Shown here: piece after piece, positions 38,092 through 46,528 of the stretch
How positions within the stretch are numbered: position 1 is the stretch's first letter
Layout of the letters: the number at the start of each line of letters is the position of its first letter
From: an uncultured Bryobacteraceae bacterium
Lineage (GTDB): Bacteria > Acidobacteriota > Terriglobia > Bryobacterales > Bryobacteraceae
Length of the DNA stretch: 64,000 nt
Direction: 5' to 3'
Assembly (NCBI GenBank): GCA_938027685.1
Contig: CALJAM010000026.1
Span: forward strand, 62,001 to 126,000
Made by a program: the position numbers and the translations under genes
The notes under the pieces: model-generated
Told to the model about the DNA's origin: nothing
Databases searched by the model: none
The model's input: the letters and a program-made list of their open reading frames with translations, nothing else

Positions 38092-38107
38092 CGCGCCAAG
38101 TCCGGTT

Positions 38108-40453
38108 TCACCGGCCCAGCCCGATGCGGCAGAGGTGTTCTTGATAGACGCGCCGCTCCTGCTCCACGTAGGCGCGGTTGCGCCGCGTCAGTTCATCGAA
38201 ATCCACCAGGTGCGCATCGAACTCCGGTCCATCGACGCAGGCGAATTTCACCTTGTCGCCAACGGTCACGCGGCAGCCGCCGCACATGCCGGTCCCGTCC
38301 ACCATGATCGGATTCAGGCTGGCGAAGGTCTTGACGCCCCATTGCTTGGTCAGATCGGCGGCAGCACGCATCATGGGAATCGGTCCGATGACGTGAACGG
38401 CGCCCAAGGGCTCGGGATGGGAGGCTCGCCAGTGCCGCATCAGGTCCACCACCGTTCCGTGGAAGCCGAACGAGCCATCGTCGGTCGCCCACAACACTTC
38501 GTCGGCTGCCTCGCGCAGTTCGTCTTCGAGGATCATCAGATCGCGCGAGCGCGCCCCGCAGAGCGCGGTGACAAAGTTGCCCGCCTCGCGGAAGGCGCGC
38601 GCCACGGGCAGCACCTCCGCGACTCCGACGCCGCCGGCGACGCAAAGCACTCGGCCCAGATGCTCCACCGTGGCGGGCGAGCCCAACGGGCCAAGTACGT
38701 CCGCCATCGTCTGGCCGGGTTCCAGATCTGCCGTGATGCGTGAGGTCTTGCCCACCGCCTGTACGACGAGCACGATCGTGCCGCGTCGGGCATCCCCCGC
38801 CACCAGGGTGAGCGGAATGCGCTCGCTTTCCGGCGTGGGCCTCACGATGACGAACTGCCCCGGCTTCCAGCGCGCCGCCACCGCCGGCGCCTCCAGTTCC
38901 AGTCGGGAAATGTCCGGGGTCAGCCGGCGCTTGTCCACGATGCGGAAAGGCTGCGGCCGCAAAATCGCGGGCAACTCCTTGGGCATTGGTCGGGACTCCG
39001 CCGCTCTCTCTGCCTGGAGCACCTGATCGATCGCCTGAGCGGCGGCTCGGCCGTCGCGCATGGCCAGGATCACCGTGGAGCCGCCCCGCACGACATCTCC
39101 GCCCGCGAAAACGCGAGGCAGGCTCGTGCGCCCGGATTCGTCCACCAAGATCTTGCCCCGTTTCGTCACCAATTCGGGCGTGACGCGCTGCACGGTGGGG
39201 TTCGGGCTTTGACCGATCGCCATCACGATCGTGTCCACCGGCAGACGGAACTCCGAGCCCGGGATGGGGATGGGCGCCGGGCGGCCGGTTTCATCGGGTT
39301 CGCCCAGGCGCATGCGGATGCACTCCACCTCGCGCACGAAACCGTTCTCGTCACCCAGGATGCGCACCGGCACCGCTAGGAACTCGAATTTGACGCCTTC
39401 CTCTTCGGCGTGCTCGACCTCCTCGGCGCGCGCCCGCAACTCAGCGCGCCCCCGCCGGAACATGATGATGGCTTCGCTGCCCAGCCGCAGCGCCCAGCGC
39501 GCCGCGTCCATGGCCGAATTGCCGCCCCCGACGACGATCGTGCGCGCGCCCACGCGCACCGGCGTGTCCGACGCCGGGAACGCGTAGGCCTTCATCAAGT
39601 TGATGCGTGTCAGGAACTCATTGGCGGTGTAAACGCCGATCAGGTTCTCGCCCGGGATGCCCATCAGGTGCGGCAGACCCGCGCCAGTGCCCAGAAAGAC
39701 AGCGTCGAATCCGGCTTCGAAAAGCTCTTGCAGCGAGCAGGTCTTGCCCACGATGAAGTCCGTGAGGAACTCGACACCCATCGCGCGCAAGTGGTCCAGT
39801 TCCTCGCGAATGATGTCGCGCGGCAGGCGGAAAGGCGGGATTCCGTAAGCCAGCACGCCCCCCAACTCATGCAACGCCTCGAGGATGGTGACTTTGTAGC
39901 CCTTGCGGACCAGGTCGAAGGCCGTAATCAGGGATGCGGGGCCGCTGCCGACCAGCGCCACGCGCATGCCGTTCCACGGGGGCACGGGAGGCAGCCGCGA
40001 CTCGCCCGCCTGCCGGTAGTAATCCGCAGCAAACCGCTCCAGCGCGCCGATAGCGACCGGTTGCAGCTTGGTCTTCGGGCTGCCGAGCAGGCACTCCTTC
40101 TCGCAGTAAAGCTCCTTCTGGCAGACGCGCCCGCAAATGCCGGGGAAGGGGCTTTGCTCGAAAATCTTCTCGGCAGCGCCCAGGTAATCGCCTTCCACAA
40201 TGCGCGCAATGAAGCTCTTGATGTCGATGTGCAGGGGACACCCCTCGACGCACTTGGGTTCCCTGCAATCCAGACAGCGCAGGGCTTCGGCGCGCGCCTG
40301 CTCGAGCGTGAAACCCAAAGCCACCTCCAGCGAGGTCGTGCGTCGAAGACGGTCCTCGAGCAGAGGCATCTGCTGCCTGGGAGCCTTGGGCGTTCTCTTG
40401 ATGCGTGTTGCGACCGCCGGGTCGGCAGGAGCTGGGCTTTGAGGGGAATTCAT
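38108..40453 (-). CDS. One-chain NfnB-NfnA-like NADPH/ferredoxin flavoprotein (GltD domain + DHODB domain)
   Basis: 781 residues. Residues 20-475 are a GltD/NfnB-type half with CLDCREPKCVEGCPLHIDI and CGRVCQKELYCEKECLL (two 4Fe-4S clusters), VALVGSGPASL (FAD) and TIVVGGGNSAMDAAR (NADPH). Residues 500-780 are a DHODB/NfnA-type FAD-NAD reductase (GQFVIVRPTPESERIPLTL, VAGGVGVAEVLP) ending with a 2Fe-2S site (GTGMCGGCRVTVG, FACVDGPEF). NfnAB couples NADPH, NADH and ferredoxin by electron bifurcation. Domain order here is large half first. Ric is upstream on the same strand. Confidence 0.9.
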   Translation of the reverse strand: MNSPQSPAPADPAVATRIKRTPKAPRQQMPLLEDRLRRTTSLEVALGFTLEQARAEALRCLDCREPKCVEGCPLHIDIKSFIARIVEGDYLGAAEKIFEQSPFPGICGRVCQKELYCEKECLLGSPKTKLQPVAIGALERFAADYYRQAGESRLPPVPPWNGMRVALVGSGPASLITAFDLVRKGYKVTILEALHELGGVLAYGIPPFRLPRDIIREELDHLRAMGVEFLTDFIVGKTCSLQELFEAGFDAVFLGTGAGLPHLMGIPGENLIGVYTANEFLTRINLMKAYAFPASDTPVRVGARTIVVGGGNSAMDAARWALRLGSEAIIMFRRGRAELRARAEEVEHAEEEGVKFEFLAVPVRILGDENGFVREVECIRMRLGEPDETGRPAPIPIPGSEFRLPVDTIVMAIGQSPNPTVQRVTPELVTKRGKILVDESGRTSLPRVFAGGDVVRGGSTVILAMRDGRAAAQAIDQVLQAERAAESRPMPKELPAILRPQPFRIVDKRRLTPDISRLELEAPAVAARWKPGQFVIVRPTPESERIPLTLVAGDARRGTIVLVVQAVGKTSRITADLEPGQTMADVLGPLGSPATVEHLGRVLCVAGGVGVAEVLPVARAFREAGNFVTALCGARSRDLMILEDELREAADEVLWATDDGSFGFHGTVVDLMRHWRASHPEPLGAVHVIGPIPMMRAAADLTKQWGVKTFASLNPIMVDGTGMCGGCRVTVGDKVKFACVDGPEFDAHLVDFDELTRRNRAYVEQERRVYQEHLCRIGLGR

Positions 40454-40514
40454 AGCCGAAACTCCATTCTAACCGCAGCACCGCCGCCGGCGCGTCGCGA
40501 GGCGGCCTGACGCT

Positions 40515-41243
40515 TCAGCTCTCGATCCCGGAAGCTTCGAGAGCGGCGGCGCGCGGGAAGAGGATGTTGTTCTCCAAATGGATGTGCTGCTTGAGGTCGG
40601 CCTCCAGCTGCCGAAGACCGGCGTAAAGCGCCTGCCACGTCGCGCAGGCGTCGGGAGGCAACGTGTAATTGTTCGTAATTTCACGCATGCGGGCAAGGGC
40701 ATGCGCGGCGTTATCGTGCTCGAAGCGCATCACACGGATGGGATTGTTGACGCTGCCGAACGGCGCGGGCGGCGCGGGGCGGCCCTGAGCAGCCGCTTGC
40801 TCCATCAGGCGAACGGCCGGGAAAAGGATCATTTCCTCCTTGTGGAGATGGGCGTAAAGCTCATCCTGCAGCCCGCGGTAGACCTGCTCCAACTCCCTCA
40901 GCATCTCCCCATGCTTTTCCCCGTGGGCCTCGAGGGTGCGGGTCAGGCGGTTCTCGAGCGCAGGCAGTTCCGCCCGGAGGTACTCGTGGTGTTGCTCGAG
41001 GATGTGATCGATGAGCTCGCCTAACGGGGCTCGAAACCAGTCCTTGGGAGACGACGGCGAGCTCGACGCCGCGGCCTCCAGTCGAGCGACGACCTCTTCG
41101 ACGGCAAGCCCCCGTGCAGCGCAGGCTCGGTCCAAAGGCTGGTCACCCCCGCAACAGTAGTCGATACCCAGGCCCTCCAGAATCGGGATCGCGGCAGGCG
41201 TTTCGGCGGCGATCTGTCCGACGGGCTTCGTGATCAGACTCAT
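40515..41243 (-). CDS. ric: Iron-sulfur cluster repair di-iron protein (Ric/YtfE/ScdA)
   Basis: Cytoplasmic hemerythrin-like protein that repairs Fe-S clusters after nitrosative or oxidative damage. The 242-residue protein has the N-terminal ScdA_N domain (IPILEGLGIDYCCGGDQPL) and the di-iron hemerythrin domain with ligands in HHEYLRAELP, HGEMLRELEQ, HLHKEEMILFPAV, RFEHDNAAHALARM and HIHLENNILFPRA. ATG 41243 has GGAGG six bases upstream. It precedes the Nfn-like gene and diverges from the MtrCAB operon; Ric likely protects the Fe-S clusters next door. Confidence 0.94.
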   Translation of the reverse strand: MSLITKPVGQIAAETPAAIPILEGLGIDYCCGGDQPLDRACAARGLAVEEVVARLEAAASSSPSSPKDWFRAPLGELIDHILEQHHEYLRAELPALENRLTRTLEAHGEKHGEMLRELEQVYRGLQDELYAHLHKEEMILFPAVRLMEQAAAQGRPAPPAPFGSVNNPIRVMRFEHDNAAHALARMREITNNYTLPPDACATWQALYAGLRQLEADLKQHIHLENNILFPRAAALEASGIES

Positions 41244-41335
41244 CGTGACCTCCGTGCTCAGGCCGCTGGGGAGCACCCCCGGCGGCGCATAGGCTTCGGT
41301 GCTTTTGAGCATAGCCCCTTTGTTGGCAAGAGGTC

Positions 41336-41351
41336 TGTGACGACGGTCACG
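41336..41351. promoter_or_regulatory. CRP/FNR-family-like palindrome between ric and the MtrCAB operon
   Basis: TGTGA-N6-TCACG contains a perfect GTGAC-N4-GTCAC inverted repeat. It lies about 94 bases upstream of ric and 187 bases upstream of the cytochrome start in a 293-base divergent region with no gene. Crp/Fnr/Dnr-type regulators bind such palindromes and often control ric and respiratory genes; binding here is inferred. Confidence 0.45.
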
Positions 41352-41472
41352 GGGTTGTTGAAATCCGCCATGGAGGAATTTGACGCACCCTACGGGATTT
41401 CACCCACTGACCAAGACCCATCAGGTCTAAAATGCCCCATCTATGCATTGATCATTCGCTGATCTACAGTTT

Positions 41473-41510
41473 GGTCCCTTGACTGCAAAAGGGGACCGAT
41501 GGGTTATACT
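41473..41510 (+). promoter_or_regulatory. Promoter region of the MtrCAB operon with an overlapping inverted repeat
   Basis: TATACT (41505-41510) is a good -10 box. TTGACT (41479-41484) is a good -35 hexamer but sits 20 bases away, longer than ideal. The -35 lies in the loop of GGTCCC (41473-41478) / GGGACC (41492-41497). GGAGGGCG precedes the ATG at 41537. Confidence 0.4.
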
Positions 41511-41536
41511 TTCTGAGAATTGGAGGGCGCCCGGCC

Positions 41537-43582
41537 ATGTCACTCCTCTCGAACTTGGGCAGCAGGTTCCGGACGGTGATTGCACTGGTAGCCGTCATCG
41601 GCGCTGCGATCCTATTGAGCAGCTCGGAAAAGCCCGCGTACACTGAGCAGGTCAAGGCCTTTTACGCCGACCCGAGTCTGGTGAATTTTGTGCGCCCTGG
41701 ACTGCTGATCAAGATCCTGTCGGCCTCCATCGAGTCTGACGGCACGATCAAGGCGCGATTCAAGCTGACCGACCCGCGCGGACTGCCGCTGGACATGGAC
41801 GGCGTGACCACGCCCGGCCCCATCTCGGTTCGCCTGGTCGCCGCCTACATTCCCAAGGGGCAGGCCCAGTACGTGGCTTACACAACGCGCGTGCAGACCA
41901 GCCCCATCACAGGTGTCAGCGCCACCCAGGCCCACTACGATGTGGGAGGCGCCTTTACCAAGGTCGCCGAAGGCGAGTACGTTTACACCTTCCGCACTAA
42001 GGCTCCGGCCGATTTCGACCGCAGCGCCACACACGCCATCGGCGCTTGGGCCGCCCGCAACCTCGCCGAGTTCGACTTGCAATCGATCATCAACTACGAC
42101 GACGACGTGTACACTTGGGTGCCCGACGGCTCCAGGGTCACGGTTGTCCGGGACGTCATCCGGACCGAAACCTGTAACAAGTGTCACGATCCCCTCTCGG
42201 CCCACGACAATCGACGGAGCATGCAGTTGTGCGTGCTTTGCCACACTCCTCAGACGATCGATCCGGACACCGGCGAGAGCATGGACATGCCGGTGCTGAC
42301 GCATCGCATCCATATGGGCAGCAGTCTGCCCAGCGTGAGGGCGGGCAAGCCGTACCGTGTCGTCGGATTCCAACAGCGCGTGTTCGACTACTCAACCGTC
42401 GTCTTCCCGGCCGATGCACGCAACTGCACCTTCTGCCATGAACAAAACACGGGCGCCGCGCAGGCGAACGCCTTCCTGAAACCCAGCCGCGCCGCCTGCG
42501 GCTCCTGCCACGACAACGTCAACTTCCAGACCGGCGAGAACCACGCCAATCTGCCGCAGCTCAGCGACAACATGTGCGGCACGTGCCACGTTCCGCAGGG
42601 CGAGCTGGAGTTCGATCTCTCGATCCTGGGGGCGCACACCATCCCCCGCTTCTCGCGCGATCTGCCCGGCGTGGTTTTCGAAATTCTGCGCGTGACCGAC
42701 GGCTCGGCGGGCAAGCGCCCCACCGTGACGTTCACCGTGAAGGAGCGCAGCGGCAAGCCGATTCCGCTTTCCGAGATGAGCCGCCTGGCGCTGGTGCTGG
42801 CTGGTCCCACGACGGATTATTCCAGCTACGTCAGCGAAGATGCGCTTCGATCGAGCTGCGGGCCGGACGGGACTTGCACGTACACCTTCAACTACACGAT
42901 TCCCGCCACTGCTAAAGGGACCTACGCTATCGGCATCGAAGGCTACCGGACTATGTATTTGCTGGCGGGCACGCGGCGGGAGCGGAGCGTACGCGATGCG
43001 GGCGCCAACAAGGTGGTCTACTTCTCGGTGGATGGTTCGCCCGTGGCTCCGCGCCGCGAGGTGGTCAGCCTGGCCAAGTGCAACAACTGCCACTTCAGCC
43101 TGAGCCTGCACGGCGACAACCGCAACCGAATCGAGCAGTGCGTGCTTTGCCACAATCCGACCATGACGGATCGGAGCACCCGCCCGGCCGCTCTGCTGCC
43201 TGCGCAGACCATCGACATGAGGCACATGGTGCACCGCATCCACCTGGGCGAGCACAACGAGTACGAGTACACGATTCACGGCCGGACGAGACTGTACGAT
43301 TACAGCTATGTGCGCTATCCCGGGGACCTGCGCAGCTGCGACCGCTGCCATGTGAACGGCTCCGAGAACCTGCCGCTGCGCGCGGGGCTGCTGCCGGTGA
43401 CCAGCCCGCGCACGCTCATCGATCCGATGGGGCCGGCGACCGCGGCTTGTCTCGGCTGCCACACGAGCGTGGCGGCGGCCGCCCACGCGTTGACGAATAC
43501 TTCGGACAAGCTCGGTGAGGCCTGTGCCGCCTGCCATGGGGCCAACAGCGAGTTTTCCGTCCGGCGGGTGCATGCGCGCTGA
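41537..43582 (+). CDS. mtrC: OmcA/MtrC-family decahaem c-type cytochrome (cell-surface)
   Basis: 681 residues with an N-terminal signal/anchor (TVIALVAVIGAAILLSS) and exactly ten CxxCH sites between about residues 212 and 670: CNKCH, CVLCH, CTFCH, CGSCH, CGTCH, then CNNCH, CVLCH, CDRCH, CLGCH, CAACH. The two pentahaem halves are separated by beta domains (for example VVFEILRVTDGSAGKRPTVT), as in OmcA/MtrC. It would face outside and pass electrons to minerals, electrodes or partners. DmsE/MtrA and MtrB follow in the same operon. The gene name is by family, not strict orthology. Confidence 0.92.
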   Translation: MSLLSNLGSRFRTVIALVAVIGAAILLSSSEKPAYTEQVKAFYADPSLVNFVRPGLLIKILSASIESDGTIKARFKLTDPRGLPLDMDGVTTPGPISVRLVAAYIPKGQAQYVAYTTRVQTSPITGVSATQAHYDVGGAFTKVAEGEYVYTFRTKAPADFDRSATHAIGAWAARNLAEFDLQSIINYDDDVYTWVPDGSRVTVVRDVIRTETCNKCHDPLSAHDNRRSMQLCVLCHTPQTIDPDTGESMDMPVLTHRIHMGSSLPSVRAGKPYRVVGFQQRVFDYSTVVFPADARNCTFCHEQNTGAAQANAFLKPSRAACGSCHDNVNFQTGENHANLPQLSDNMCGTCHVPQGELEFDLSILGAHTIPRFSRDLPGVVFEILRVTDGSAGKRPTVTFTVKERSGKPIPLSEMSRLALVLAGPTTDYSSYVSEDALRSSCGPDGTCTYTFNYTIPATAKGTYAIGIEGYRTMYLLAGTRRERSVRDAGANKVVYFSVDGSPVAPRREVVSLAKCNNCHFSLSLHGDNRNRIEQCVLCHNPTMTDRSTRPAALLPAQTIDMRHMVHRIHLGEHNEYEYTIHGRTRLYDYSYVRYPGDLRSCDRCHVNGSENLPLRAGLLPVTSPRTLIDPMGPATAACLGCHTSVAAAAHALTNTSDKLGEACAACHGANSEFSVRRVHAR

Positions 43583-43610
43583 TTCGGGCTCGCACCCGGG
43601 AGACGGAACG

Positions 43611-44579
43611 ATGCGCCGGCCGCCGCGGAGCCCACAGACGACCCACACTCCTCCTCCGCTAAACCGGGGGCTTATCCTCCGCAGCCCCCGTACCGTCCTC
43701 GCCTCCGCGGCGGCCGTGCTGCTTGTCGTTGTGAGCGCTTCACCTCAAACTCAGGCGCCCAAAGCAGCCGAATACGCCGGCTCGGAGATCTGCGCTGCCT
43801 GCCACGACGAGCTGGCGAAGAATTTCCGCAAGAGTCCTCACCAGAAGGCGGAAACACGCGGCGATTGGAAAGGGCGAGCCTGCGAGGCCTGTCATGGACC
43901 GGGCGCCAAACACGCCGAGTCCGGGTCGGCTGCCGACATCGTCAATCCGGCCAAACTCGCGCCGCTTGCGTCCGAGCAGACATGCCTGGCCTGCCACGGC
44001 GCCCAGCCCTCGCAACGCTGGCGGGCTTCGAACGCTCACAGCCGCAACCAGGTTCCCTGTGTGGCTTGCCACACGGTGCACGGCTCGACGCAGCAGCTCA
44101 CGTTGAAGGTCGCCACCCTGACTAACCGCCGGTGCGCGAGCTGCCATGCCGCCGAATGGGCTCAGTTCCAGCAGCCGCACACCCATCGCCTGCGGGAGGG
44201 CGCCATGAGCTGCGCCGATTGCCACGACCCGCACGGCAACAACCGGCCGCGTTCCTTGCAACTCGTTTCGGCGAACGAACCCGGCTGCCTGCGTTGCCAT
44301 GGCGACAAGCGGGGGCCCTTCCCCTTCGAACATCCCCCGATGCGACTGGAAGGTTGTCAGGCATGCCACGAGCCCCATGGCTCCCGCAATCCGAGAATGT
44401 TGGTTCGCGCCGAGGTGCGCTTCCTGTGCCTCGAGTGTCACTCGAACGTGGGGTCGCGGCCTGCCCTGGGCGGCATTCCGCCGGCTCTGCACGATCTCGA
44501 GAGCCCGCGCTATCGCAACTGTACGATATGCCACTCCAGGATTCACGGGTCGTTCGTCAGCCGGGGGTTCCTGCGATGA
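43611..44579 (+). CDS. mtrA: DmsE/MtrA-family periplasmic decahaem cytochrome
   Basis: 322 residues with a signal helix (VLASAAAVLLVVVSAS) and ten CxxCH motifs: CAACH, CEACH, CLACH, CVACH, CASCH, CADCH, CLRCH, CQACH, CLECH, CTICH. This matches MtrA/DmsE/PioA, which forms a haem wire through the MtrB barrel. ATG 43611 has GGGAG nine bases upstream; the longer frame overlaps the preceding gene. Its stop overlaps the mtrB start by four bases (ATGA). Confidence 0.93.
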   Translation: MRRPPRSPQTTHTPPPLNRGLILRSPRTVLASAAAVLLVVVSASPQTQAPKAAEYAGSEICAACHDELAKNFRKSPHQKAETRGDWKGRACEACHGPGAKHAESGSAADIVNPAKLAPLASEQTCLACHGAQPSQRWRASNAHSRNQVPCVACHTVHGSTQQLTLKVATLTNRRCASCHAAEWAQFQQPHTHRLREGAMSCADCHDPHGNNRPRSLQLVSANEPGCLRCHGDKRGPFPFEHPPMRLEGCQACHEPHGSRNPRMLVRAEVRFLCLECHSNVGSRPALGGIPPALHDLESPRYRNCTICHSRIHGSFVSRGFLR

Positions 44580-46528
44580 AGCGCCTGCTTTGGTCCATTC
44601 CTCTCTCGCTCCTTCTGGGCCAGGACCCTACCCAGGAAAAGCAGCCTGCGCCGGCGCGGGAGCAACCTCTAAGCGGACAATTGGATTTCGGCTACCGCGT
44701 CCTGAGCGGCGTGGGCGGCGACTTTCAGACGTATCGCAGCGTGGTGAACCTGGGCGAGGGCCCGAAATTATTCGGTCTAGACGCCGCTTGGGTGGATCCC
44801 TCCGGTCGCCTCTTCGACCGCATGGACCTGCGCATGAACTCCTGGGGCGGCGACCCCTACAACACTGCCCGCCTTGACATCGGCCGCTCCCACGCCTGGC
44901 GATTCACAGCCGACTACCGCAACATCCAGTACTTCAATTTCCTGCCTTCTTTTGCCGATCCGACCATCGAGCGCGGCGTCCTGCTGAATCAGCGAGCGCT
45001 CGACTCCTACCGCCGGGCGACGGACCTCGAACTGACGCTGCTGCCCGACCGGCGGATCGTGCCGTATGTCGCCTACAGCCGCAACTCCTCGCGCGGGCGG
45101 GGCGTGACCACGTTCGTGCTGGACGCCAACGAGTACCCCGTGCCGCACATGTTGCGCGATCACAGCGACAACGTCCGAGGCGGCGTGCGCCTGGAGTGGC
45201 CGCGCTGGCAACTGCACCTGGAGGGCGGCGGCATCACCTATCACATCGATCAGCAGGTTTACACGGGGCCCGATCGGAACTTCGGCAACATTCTGCGCCC
45301 GATCCTGGGTCAATCCTTGTTTCTGGACCGCGGCAATCAGTCCCTCGATATACGAGGATCGAGCCGCTTCGCGCGCGGCTCTTTCCGTTGGACTCCTGCC
45401 GGCTGGGCCGATCTGGCGGGCCAGTTCCAGTTCAGTCAGCCTGACAACAGGACCCGGTACGAACAGAACAACTCCGGAAACTTCGTGAATTTCGCTCTGC
45501 TCCGTTTTTACACTGCGGAGCTGATTTCCGCCGAGGCTCGCGCGCGGCAACCCCACAGCTCCGCCAGCCTCGGCGTCGAGCTGCGTCCCCTGCGCCGAGT
45601 CCGCATCGTCGAGAACTGGCTGACGGATCGGTTGCACGACGCGGGCTTCGCCTTGCTCACCGACCGTCTGTTCGCGGGAGAGCGGACGCTCGATGCGCGC
45701 ACGCTGGCCGCTGCCGAAAAGCTGGTCCTCAATTACAACCAGCAGGAGTTGGCCATTCTCGTCGAGGCCGCGCGCGGCCTTACCTTGCGCGCGGGTCACC
45801 GTTTCGTTTGGGGTGACGCGGCCACGCCTTCGCCTCTGATCGTGCTGCCGGGGCCCTTGCCCAAGCCGGAGTTACGCCGGCATGTGGCTTTGGCCGGTGG
45901 CAGTTTCCTCGCAGGGCGCCGCCTGAGGATCAACGCCGATCTGGAAGCATCGCCCGGCGACCGCTCTTACTTCCGCACGAGCTTGCATCAGTATCAGCGA
46001 GGCAAGGTTCGGGCGCGTTACCAGATCCACCAATCGCTGCTGTTCACGGCCAACTTCAGCGTCCTGAACAACCAGAACCCGACACCCGGCATCGCGTACG
46101 ATTTCCTGAGCCGCCAGAATTCGACCGGTCTTCAGTGGACGCCCGGCGGCGGCAAATGGTTGAACCTGCTTGCCGAATACACCCGTTTCACGCTGCGCTC
46201 AGACCTGACGTATCGCGATCCCGCGACCCTGCGCAGCGAGCTCTCCGCCTACCGCGATAACGGCCACGCCGGAACGGGCTTGCTCGAGGTGGGACTGCCC
46301 GGACGCGGCGTCGTGCTGCCTCGCATCACTCTGGGCGGCTCGCTCGTCGCATCCACGGGGACGCGTCCTGCGCGTTATTACCAGCCCACGGGGCGGCTGG
46401 TGATACCCTTCGGTCGATACGGGCAATGGTACGGCGAATGGCGCTGGTACGCGCTGACGCAGCCGCTGTACCTGTATGAAGGCTTCCGCAACCACCAGTT
46501 CGTCACCGGGCTACGTCTGACGATGTAG
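44576..46528 (+). CDS. mtrB: MtrB/PioB-family outer-membrane beta-barrel
   Basis: 650 residues with a signal segment (LLWSIPLSLLLGQ) and then alternating aromatic/hydrophobic beta strands to the C-terminus. The DFGYRVLSGVGGDFQTYRSV start is the MtrB/PioB hallmark, and the protein ends with strand HQFVTGLRLTM. It sheathes the MtrA-like haem wire so electrons cross the outer membrane. No Cys is seen, so the CxxC of Shewanella MtrB is absent. ATG 44576 is set by the four-base overlap with mtrA. Confidence 0.9.
   Translation: MKRLLWSIPLSLLLGQDPTQEKQPAPAREQPLSGQLDFGYRVLSGVGGDFQTYRSVVNLGEGPKLFGLDAAWVDPSGRLFDRMDLRMNSWGGDPYNTARLDIGRSHAWRFTADYRNIQYFNFLPSFADPTIERGVLLNQRALDSYRRATDLELTLLPDRRIVPYVAYSRNSSRGRGVTTFVLDANEYPVPHMLRDHSDNVRGGVRLEWPRWQLHLEGGGITYHIDQQVYTGPDRNFGNILRPILGQSLFLDRGNQSLDIRGSSRFARGSFRWTPAGWADLAGQFQFSQPDNRTRYEQNNSGNFVNFALLRFYTAELISAEARARQPHSSASLGVELRPLRRVRIVENWLTDRLHDAGFALLTDRLFAGERTLDARTLAAAEKLVLNYNQQELAILVEAARGLTLRAGHRFVWGDAATPSPLIVLPGPLPKPELRRHVALAGGSFLAGRRLRINADLEASPGDRSYFRTSLHQYQRGKVRARYQIHQSLLFTANFSVLNNQNPTPGIAYDFLSRQNSTGLQWTPGGGKWLNLLAEYTRFTLRSDLTYRDPATLRSELSAYRDNGHAGTGLLEVGLPGRGVVLPRITLGGSLVASTGTRPARYYQPTGRLVIPFGRYGQWYGEWRWYALTQPLYLYEGFRNHQFVTGLRLTM

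Noticed and set aside
42392-43648. 418-residue minus-strand frame over the decahaem cytochrome
   Set aside because: Antisense to a gene with ten in-frame haem motifs; no plausible protein features.
44132-44575. N-terminal extension of the MtrB frame into mtrA
   Set aside because: The extension overlaps mtrA in another frame, lacks a signal peptide and is Arg/Pro-rich; the ATG at 44576 gives a proper signal sequence and a four-base overlap.
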